Source of the DNA: Alsobacter sp046349155
Lineage (GTDB): Bacteria > Pseudomonadota > Alphaproteobacteria > Rhizobiales > Beijerinckiaceae
NCBI GenBank assembly: GCA_046349155.1
Contig: JAXMCW010000003.1
Span: 682,001-746,000 of the forward strand
Direction of reading: 5' to 3'
Length of the DNA stretch: 64,000 bases
Part shown: piece by piece, positions 58,697-64,000 of the stretch
How the letters are laid out: every line of letters begins with the position of its first letter
Numbering within the stretch: position 1 is the stretch's first letter
Made by a program: the position numbers and the translations under genes
The notes under the pieces: generated by a model
What the model saw: the letters and a program-made list of their open reading frames with translations, nothing else
Databases searched by the model: none
Told to the model about the DNA's origin: nothing

Positions 58697-59323
58697 TCAG
58701 CGGGCCGCGGTCGTGGCGACGGCTGCGGGCGGGGCAAGGCTCACCCAAGCCGTGTCCGCCTGGCTCTCGCGCTTGATGAAGGTATAGCCGGTCGCCTGCC
58801 ATTGCAGGATGGCGTCGCGCTTGTTGTCGAGGATGAGGTCGCCGCGGTCGGTGCGCACCATGAGCACCGCATGGCCCTCGTTGTTCTCGTCCAGCACCAC
58901 GGTCATCAGCATGGCGCGGCGGGAAAAGCCGGCCTGCTCGAGCCGCTTGCGCTTGAGCAGCTGGTAGTCCTCGCAATCGCCGAGACCGTCCTGGGCGAAA
59001 TCCCACCGGTCGACCACCCCCCAGTGCTCGAGGTCGGTGACCGAGGTCACCGAGTGGTTCACCGCGGCGTTGATCTCGTTCAGCGTGCGCCAGGCTGAAG
59101 CCGACAGCCTGATCGTCTCGGGCTCGCGCACGTCGACCCGGCATTCCCTCTCGTATTTCTGGCAGAACTCGACCCAGGCCAGGATCGGGCGCGCCGGTCC
59201 CCCGGACTGCAGGACGACGCCCGGCGCCGGGAGCGCGGCGACGCGCTCCTGCGCAAGCGCCGGGCCCGCCAGCGCGGCGAGAAGCCCTGCAAGACGGAAA
59301 AGGGAACCTGGGAACGCGGACAT
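58697..59323 (-). CDS. LapG-like (BTLCP) periplasmic cysteine protease
   Basis: A 208-residue exported transglutaminase-like cysteine protease. The signal peptide ends at GPALAQ. The catalytic set is Cys in GDCEDYQLLKRKRLEQAG, His in GHAVLMVRTDRGDLILDN and Asp in LDNKRD. This is the BTLCP family, whose best-known member LapG cleaves a surface adhesin to release biofilm cells under c-di-GMP control. No LapD or adhesin gene is in the window, so this role is a family inference. A perfect 20-bp palindrome (59335-59354) lies just before the ribosome site. Confidence 0.87.
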   Translation of the reverse strand: MSAFPGSLFRLAGLLAALAGPALAQERVAALPAPGVVLQSGGPARPILAWVEFCQKYERECRVDVREPETIRLSASAWRTLNEINAAVNHSVTSVTDLEHWGVVDRWDFAQDGLGDCEDYQLLKRKRLEQAGFSRRAMLMTVVLDENNEGHAVLMVRTDRGDLILDNKRDAILQWQATGYTFIKRESQADTAWVSLAPPAAVATTAAR

Positions 59324-59334
59324 CCACCACCTCT

Positions 59335-59354
59335 CGATGATGGCGCCATCATCG
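59335..59354. promoter_or_regulatory. Perfect 20-bp palindrome upstream of the LapG-like gene
   Basis: CGATGATGGCGCCATCATCG equals its own reverse complement over all 20 bases. It ends 12 bases before the start codon, next to the AGAGGTGG ribosome site. It could be a repressor operator or an RNA hairpin that hides the site. Confidence 0.5.
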
Positions 59355-59576
59355 GGAGCAATCGTCGGTGGCTACTCACCCCGGTCCTTCAAATTTGACA
59401 CATCGCCCCGGGCGCGACCTTGGCCCCGCCGACGTGGTTGCCACGTCCTCCCCCGGGTCGCTCGAATTGAACCGATTCCACCCTGCGGCGCCCCCTTCGC
59501 CGGGCTTCGCTCGCCTAGGGTGTGACTGGAACCGCGCTCGCGGCCGGCGGTGCTTCCTTGGCTCCTCTCCGCAGCT

Positions 59577-59939
59577 CTACTTCGGATCGACGTTGGGCGT
59601 GCCGCCGGGCGTGCCGGGCGGCGGGATCACCGGCATCCGGCCGGTCTGGCCTTCCGGGACGGGCGCGTGGATCTCCGGGTCGACGCCGGCCGGCGGCTTG
59701 ATCACGCCGTCGGAGCGGTTGAGCTTGTCGCTGAGCGTCGTGCCGGTCATGTCGTCCTGCAGGGGCGGCGCGATCTTCTCGGGCACGGTGGTGGTCGGCG
59801 GGGGCGCCACGGGGGGTGGCGACGGCGGCGTCTGGAGCTGCGCGAGAGCGGGGCCGGCGCAGGCCAGGGCGCCGCAGAACAGGCCCGCAGCGACGATCGT
59901 GCGCAGGCGGATCGGGGTCTCGGGTCGGGTCGCAGCCAT
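59577..59939 (-). CDS. Secreted Pro-rich protein of unknown function
   Basis: A 120-residue exported protein. A signal peptide with a long N-region (MAATRPETPIRLRTIVAAGLFCGALACAGPALA) is followed by a Pro-rich mature part (about 35-120): LQTPPSPPPVAPPPTTTVPEKIAPP, then TGTTLSDKLNRSDGVIKPPAGVDPEIHAPVPEGQTGRMPVIPPPGTPGG. I recognise no family. The ATG at 59939 gives a good signal peptide; the longer reading frame upstream lacks homology. It is probably a periplasmic linker-like protein. Confidence 0.65.
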   Translation of the reverse strand: MAATRPETPIRLRTIVAAGLFCGALACAGPALAQLQTPPSPPPVAPPPTTTVPEKIAPPLQDDMTGTTLSDKLNRSDGVIKPPAGVDPEIHAPVPEGQTGRMPVIPPPGTPGGTPNVDPK

Positions 59940-60168
59940 CGGGGCCTCCCTCGTCGGTGTGCATGTCTGCCGCAGAACCGGTGCAACCCGCGAGCCGGGG
60001 GCCGGTTCCCGGGTGCGCGCCCGCGCCCCGCTCCAGGGGCGAGGCGGGCATGCAAATCGATTGAACTCCCTTGCCGCCTGCAGGCCTTTTCCCCACAGTG
60101 GCGGCGCGCGGCACAGCGCGCCGGCCGCCCCCGGGAGCGGCACGCAGGACCAGCAGGAGGGACGCCAG

Positions 60169-60915
60169 ATGGGCGAGAAGGTCGCGATCGTCACGGGTGC
60201 GGGAAGCGGCGTGGGCCGCGCGGTTTCGCTCGCTCTGGTGGCCGATGGCTGGGTCGTCGTGCTTGCGGGCCGCCGCCTCGACGCGCTGCAGGAGACAGCG
60301 GGCCTCGCTCCGGCCGGGCGGACGCTGCCGGTTCCGACCGACGTCACCAAGCCCGGTTCGGTGCGCGCGCTGTTCGACACGGCGGTGGAGCGTTTCGGAC
60401 GCGTGGACCTCGTCTTCAACAATGCCGGAACCGGCGCGCCGGCCATCCCGCTGGAGGAGCTGACGCCCGAGCAGTGGCAGTCCGTGGTCGACATCAACCT
60501 GACGGGGCCGTTCCTGTGCACGCAGCAGGCCTTCCGCGTGATGAAGAGCCAGACCCCGCGCGGTGGGCGCATCATCAATAACGGCTCCATCTCGGCCACC
60601 GTGCCGCGACCAAACTCCTCGCCCTACACGGCGACGAAACACGCCATTTCCGGGCTGACCCGCGCGAGCGCGCTCGACGGTCGCGCCTTCGACATCGCGG
60701 TCGGCCAGATCGACATCGGCAATGCCGCGACGAACATGACGGAGCGGATGAAGGCGGGCGTGCTGCAGGCCAACGGGACGCTGGCGCCCGAGCCGACCAT
60801 GGATCCCGGCAACGTCGCCAAGGCCGTCGTCTACATGGCGAGCCTCACGCTCGACGCCAACGTGCTGTTCATGACGGTGATGGCGACCAAGATGCCCTAT
60901 GTCGGGCGCGGCTGA
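60169..60915 (+). CDS. Short-chain dehydrogenase/reductase (SDR)
   Basis: A 248-residue NAD(P)-dependent classical SDR. The cofactor site is VAIVTGAGSGVGRAVSLAL (TGxxxGxG), with NNAGTG, INNGSISATVPRPNSSPYTATKHAISGLTRA carrying the catalytic Ser, Tyr and Lys, and the C-terminal substrate lid. The substrate is unknown. CAGGAGGGACGCCAG precedes the ATG at 60169. It converges on ndvA 6 bases downstream. Confidence 0.9.
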   Translation: MGEKVAIVTGAGSGVGRAVSLALVADGWVVVLAGRRLDALQETAGLAPAGRTLPVPTDVTKPGSVRALFDTAVERFGRVDLVFNNAGTGAPAIPLEELTPEQWQSVVDINLTGPFLCTQQAFRVMKSQTPRGGRIINNGSISATVPRPNSSPYTATKHAISGLTRASALDGRAFDIAVGQIDIGNAATNMTERMKAGVLQANGTLAPEPTMDPGNVAKAVVYMASLTLDANVLFMTVMATKMPYVGRG

Positions 60916-60921
60916 GGACGC

Positions 60922-62709
60922 TCAGCCCGTCACGATCCCCGAGCCGGCCGGCCGGGACGGCTGGTCCATGAACTGGGCCTTCGCCAGGGCGGCGAAGCGG
61001 CCGCCCTTGGCCACGAGCTCCTCGAAGGTGCCGGATTCGATCACCCGGCCCTGATCGAAGACCATGATGCGGTCGGCGTTGCGGATCGTGGCGAGGCGGT
61101 GGGCGATGACGAAGGTCGTGCGCCCCTGCATCACCTCGGTCAGCGCCTGCTGCAGCTTGCCCTCCGTCGCCGCGTCGAGGGCGGAGGTGGCCTCGTCGAG
61201 GATCAGGATCGGCGGGTCCTTGAGGAGCGCGCGGGCGATCGAGATGCGCTGGCGCTCGCCGCCCGACAGCGAGCGGCCGCGCTCGCCGACCACGGTGTCG
61301 ATGCCGTCGGGCATGCGCTGGATGAATTCGCTGGCCTGGGCGCGCTCCAGGGCGCGCCTGATGTCCTCGTCGCTGGCGTCGGGCCGCCCGACGCGCAGGT
61401 TCTCCGAAATCTGGCGGGCGAACAGCATCGGCTCCTGGAAGACGACGCCGATATTGCGCCGGAGCGAGGCGAGCGACACCGCGCGGATGTCGAGCCCGTC
61501 GATCAGGATGCGGCCCGACTGCGGGTCGAAAGCGCGGTGCAGCAGCCCAAGCGTGGTGGACTTGCCTGAGCCCGTGGACCCGACCAGCGCCACCGTCTCG
61601 CCGGGGCGCACCTTGAAGGAGACGTCGGCCACGGCGGCGCGCTTGCCGTCATAGGAGAAGCTCACGTTGTCGAAGACCACCTCGCCGACGGCGCGGCCGA
61701 GGTCCGGCGCGCCCGGCACGTCGCGCACGGCGGGCACGGTGTCGATGACGTCGAAGAACTCCTTCAGCTTGGGAACCTGCAGGAACACGGCGTTCATGAA
61801 ACTGACCGCCTGTTCCATGCGCCCGATCAGCATGGTGGCGAGGCTCATGAAGGCGACGATCTGGCCCACCGTGGCCTCGCCGCGCAGGTTCAGCCAGGTG
61901 CCCAGCAGGAAGATGCTGAGGATCGTGAGCGTGGCCGAGGCGCGGGTCGCCACGGCCGCGACCGCCCACCAGCTGAGAACGGGGTTCTGGGCGCTCAGCA
62001 GCTGGTCGATGATGCCGCGCATGGCGCGCGCCTCGAGGTCGACGCGGGTGAAGCTCTGGATGACCGGGACATTGCCCAGCGCGTCGGAGGCGTGCTCGGC
62101 GAGGCTCGAATGGAACTTCTCCACCGTGCCCTGCATGGTCTCCGTCTTGCGCAGCACGGCCGTGGTGAGGACCGTGAAGACGACGAGGAGCGCGAGAAGC
62201 AGGGAACCCAACTGCCAGTTGATGAAGAGGCTCAGCGGAAGCAGCACGACCAGCGACACGAAGGACGCGAAGTGCTCGCGGAAAAAGGACAGGATCAGGC
62301 TCTGCATCCCGCCCGCCCCGTCGAGCATCACCTTGAGCACGCGCCCGGAATGGGTGCTGGCGTGGAAGGAGAGCGGCAGGGTCAGCACGTGCTCGAAGAA
62401 GCCCGCCATGATGGCGAGCCGCCGGCGATGCGAGAGACGGTCGGCATGCAGCGCGACCAGCACGCCGCCGCCGATGGTGAAGAGCCCGAATCCGACCCAG
62501 GCGGCGGCGAGCGGCAGCAGGTCGGAGAACCGCGGCGGCACGCCGGTCGCCTGGGCGCGCGAGAGCAGGTCCACGATGCGCCCGAACAGCACGGGCTCGG
62601 CGAACTGCGCCACGGCCAGGGCCACGTTGGCGAGCGCCAGCACGACACCAAGCGGAATGTCCGGCCCGAGCTGCCGCAGAACGCGCAGGTAAAGTCGCAC
62701 GAACTCCAT
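60922..62709 (-). CDS. ndvA: Cyclic beta-1,2-glucan exporter NdvA/ChvA
   Basis: A 595-residue ABC exporter. Six membrane helices (about 20-320) and an ATPase (about 335-575) with Walker A GSTGSGKST, signature LSGGERQRISIARALL, Walker B ILILDEATSALD and VIAHRLATI. The start LYLRVLRQLGPDIPLGVVLALANVALAVAQFAEPVLFGRIVDLL matches the NdvA/ChvA family, which moves periplasmic cyclic glucan from the cytoplasm and supports osmotic adaptation and host association in Rhizobiales. The partner glucan synthase (ndvB) is not in the window. It is divergent from motA. Confidence 0.87.
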   Translation of the reverse strand: MEFVRLYLRVLRQLGPDIPLGVVLALANVALAVAQFAEPVLFGRIVDLLSRAQATGVPPRFSDLLPLAAAWVGFGLFTIGGGVLVALHADRLSHRRRLAIMAGFFEHVLTLPLSFHASTHSGRVLKVMLDGAGGMQSLILSFFREHFASFVSLVVLLPLSLFINWQLGSLLLALLVVFTVLTTAVLRKTETMQGTVEKFHSSLAEHASDALGNVPVIQSFTRVDLEARAMRGIIDQLLSAQNPVLSWWAVAAVATRASATLTILSIFLLGTWLNLRGEATVGQIVAFMSLATMLIGRMEQAVSFMNAVFLQVPKLKEFFDVIDTVPAVRDVPGAPDLGRAVGEVVFDNVSFSYDGKRAAVADVSFKVRPGETVALVGSTGSGKSTTLGLLHRAFDPQSGRILIDGLDIRAVSLASLRRNIGVVFQEPMLFARQISENLRVGRPDASDEDIRRALERAQASEFIQRMPDGIDTVVGERGRSLSGGERQRISIARALLKDPPILILDEATSALDAATEGKLQQALTEVMQGRTTFVIAHRLATIRNADRIMVFDQGRVIESGTFEELVAKGGRFAALAKAQFMDQPSRPAGSGIVTG

Positions 62710-62861
62710 TCAGGCGATCCCCGGGCGGGCCGGGACACACGCCCGGCCGAGCGCGGTGAACATCGCCTTAACCGATCCTTCAGCGGGCTTGCCTAGGCTG
62801 CCCCACGCGGGAGCGTTCACCTTCGGCGCGCCGTGGTCCCGTCTTTCCGGAAATTGCGTCA

Positions 62862-63629
62862 ATGGATTTTGCAACCTCGGTCGGCCTCCTCATCGGCGTC
62901 GGTGTGGTGTGCACCCTGATCCTGCTGGGCGGCAGCTTTTCGCTGTTCTACGACATTCACGCGGTGATCGTCATCGGGGGTGGATGCACGGCTGCGACGA
63001 TCATCCGGTTTCCCTTCTCCGGTCTGGTCCACGGTTTCCCCATGGGCCTGAAATACGCCTTCACGATGCGCAAGATGCATCCGCGCGAGCTGATCGACGA
63101 GATCACCAAGATCGCCGACACCGTGCGCCGCAGCGGCCCGATGGCGCTGGAAAACGTGCAGGTCGACGACGCCTTCCTTGCCCAGGGCATCCGCTTCATC
63201 GCCGACGGCTATGACCGCGACTTCATCCGGGACACGATGGAGCGCGACCGCGACAATTTCTGCCAGCGGCTGGAGGAAGGCCAGAAGATCTACCGCCACA
63301 TCGGCGACGCCGCCCCCGCCTGGGGCATGATCGGCACGCTCGTCGGCATGGTGCAGATGTTCGCCAACATGTCCGATCCGTCCAAGCTCGGCCCCTTCAT
63401 GGCGGTCTCGCTGCTCGCCACGCTCTACGGCGCGCTCGTCGGCAACCTGATCTGCCTGCCGATCGCGGACAAGCTCCACCTCAAGCTCGAGGAGGAGGAC
63501 ATTTCCCGCACGCTCATCATCGACGGCATCCTGCAGATCCGCGACGCCAAGAGCCCGACCGTGGTGCGCGAGATGCTGATGGCCTACCTGCCGGACCACC
63601 ACCGGCACGAGATGGCCGAGGCGGCCTGA
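62862..63629 (+). CDS. motA: Flagellar stator protein MotA (PomA-like)
   Basis: A 255-residue inner-membrane stator subunit with four helices: segment 1-2 at about 8-50 (VGLLIGVGVVCTLILLGGSFSLFYDIHAVIVIGGG), a cytoplasmic domain, and helices 3-4 at about 160-205 (APAWGMIGTLVGMVQMFANM, LGPFMAVSLLATLYGALVGNLI). The FPMGLKYAFTMRKMHPRELIDEI stretch is family-like. It resembles the PomA/MotA group rather than the shorter ExbB/TolQ. motB follows by 15 bases. The MotAB complex drives flagellar rotation; ion specificity is not clear. Confidence 0.9.
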   Translation: MDFATSVGLLIGVGVVCTLILLGGSFSLFYDIHAVIVIGGGCTAATIIRFPFSGLVHGFPMGLKYAFTMRKMHPRELIDEITKIADTVRRSGPMALENVQVDDAFLAQGIRFIADGYDRDFIRDTMERDRDNFCQRLEEGQKIYRHIGDAAPAWGMIGTLVGMVQMFANMSDPSKLGPFMAVSLLATLYGALVGNLICLPIADKLHLKLEEEDISRTLIIDGILQIRDAKSPTVVREMLMAYLPDHHRHEMAEAA

Positions 63630-63644
63630 CGGGGACCCCGGGCC

Positions 63645-64000
63645 ATGGCGCGCAAGAAGGGCGGACATGCCGGCGGCCATGGCGGCTGGTTCGTCACATT
63701 CGCCGACCTGATGGCGCTGCTGATGAGCTTCTTCGTGATGCTCACGGCCATGTCGACGCAGGACCAGAAGAAGCTGCAGATCGTCGCGGGCTCGATGCGC
63801 GACGCCTTCGGAACCCAGCGCGAATCCCGCCTCTCGGGCATCGTGGAATCGGACGGCATCCCCGTCCGCCCCAACCTGAAGAACATCAAGAAGGCGCCGC
63901 CCGAACAGGGCTCGGACTTCACCGCGCCCAGCCAGTTCGACCGTCCCGACGAGGGCGTCGCCGTCACCTCCTTCGACCGCGCCTTCGCGCTGGCTGCCGT
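63645..64000 (+). CDS. motB: Flagellar stator protein MotB, 5' part (runs off right edge)
   Basis: The first ~118 residues of MotB. The single membrane helix with the proton- or ion-binding Asp is in WFVTFADLMALLMSFFVMLTAMS (Asp21), followed by KKLQIVAGSMRDAFGTQRESRLSGIV. The OmpA-like peptidoglycan-binding domain would lie beyond the window. It starts 15 bases after motA on the same strand, as in all motAB operons. Confidence 0.9.
   Translation, partial: MARKKGGHAGGHGGWFVTFADLMALLMSFFVMLTAMSTQDQKKLQIVAGSMRDAFGTQRESRLSGIVESDGIPVRPNLKNIKKAPPEQGSDFTAPSQFDRPDEGVAVTSFDRAFALAA

Overview
The window is a continuous stretch of alphaproteobacterial chromosome, most likely from the order Hyphomicrobiales (Rhizobiales). 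The evidence is the very high GC content with GC-biased codon use, the ftsK-lolA-xthA run, divergent metX-metW versus chorismate mutase-hisC-tyrC, a mitofilin-like gene and a HemY/Orf52-like gene attached to hemC-hemD, an NdvA-type glucan exporter, and many short palindromic intergenic repeats. I cannot name the genus. Apart from the dispersed repeats I see no insertion sequence, prophage, CRISPR array or plasmid gene, and no gene-free stretch longer than about 300 bases.

Layout. 1-1.5 kb: the start of an L,D-transpeptidase gene running off the left edge, an OmpR-type response regulator and a cyclic-nucleotide-binding protein. 1.6-6.1 kb (minus strand): ftsK, lolA and xthA, with a CtrA-like site upstream of ftsK. 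6.3-8.3 kb: the glnK-amtB ammonium operon with a sigma-54-like promoter and a strong terminator. 8.4-13.8 kb: tesB, a UbiH-family hydroxylase, a Trm112/LON-domain/thioredoxin-TPR group and a prolyl-tRNA editing protein. 13.9-23.5 kb: tRNA-Gly, cfa, a low-complexity secreted protein, an ABC exporter, a phosphatase, a GNAT enzyme, ppa, a large MscS channel and a CAP-domain lipoprotein. 23.5-27.6 kb: yciB, an FAH-family hydrolase, leuB and two unknown envelope proteins. 27.9-30.8 kb: efp with epmA and epmB, a complete EF-P beta-lysylation set. 31-33.3 kb: an L,D-transpeptidase, small unknown proteins and a glutamine amidotransferase. 33.4-38.5 kb: methionine (metX, metW) and aromatic/histidine (chorismate mutase, hisC, tyrC) biosynthesis. 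38.7-47.8 kb: a DUF2125 protein, chaC, tsaD-gpsA, and hemC-hemD followed by the mitofilin-like and HemY-like membrane proteins. 47.8-54.9 kb: tRNA-Thr, a large arylsulfatase, another L,D-transpeptidase, an AIM24-like protein, a glutathione transferase and an ECF42-type sigma factor with its DGPF partner. 55-64 kb: an MFS transporter, a cold-shock protein and IF-1, an RpiR regulator, a receiver-domain protein, a LapG-like protease, an SDR, ndvA, and motA with the 5' part of motB.

Many of the genes concern the cell envelope and division: FtsK, LolA, YciB, three L,D-transpeptidases, the MscS channel, the MsbA-like and NdvA exporters, the mitofilin-like protein and the flagellar stator. The features most worth checking are the mitofilin/Orf52 pair in the heme operon, the ECF42 leader with its -35 element and perfect hairpin, a perfect 20-bp palindrome next to the LapG-like protease gene, an apparently leaderless epmA, the CtrA-like box at ftsK, and a family of five mosaic palindromic repeats. 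All functions are inferred from sequence recognition alone; no database search was run.
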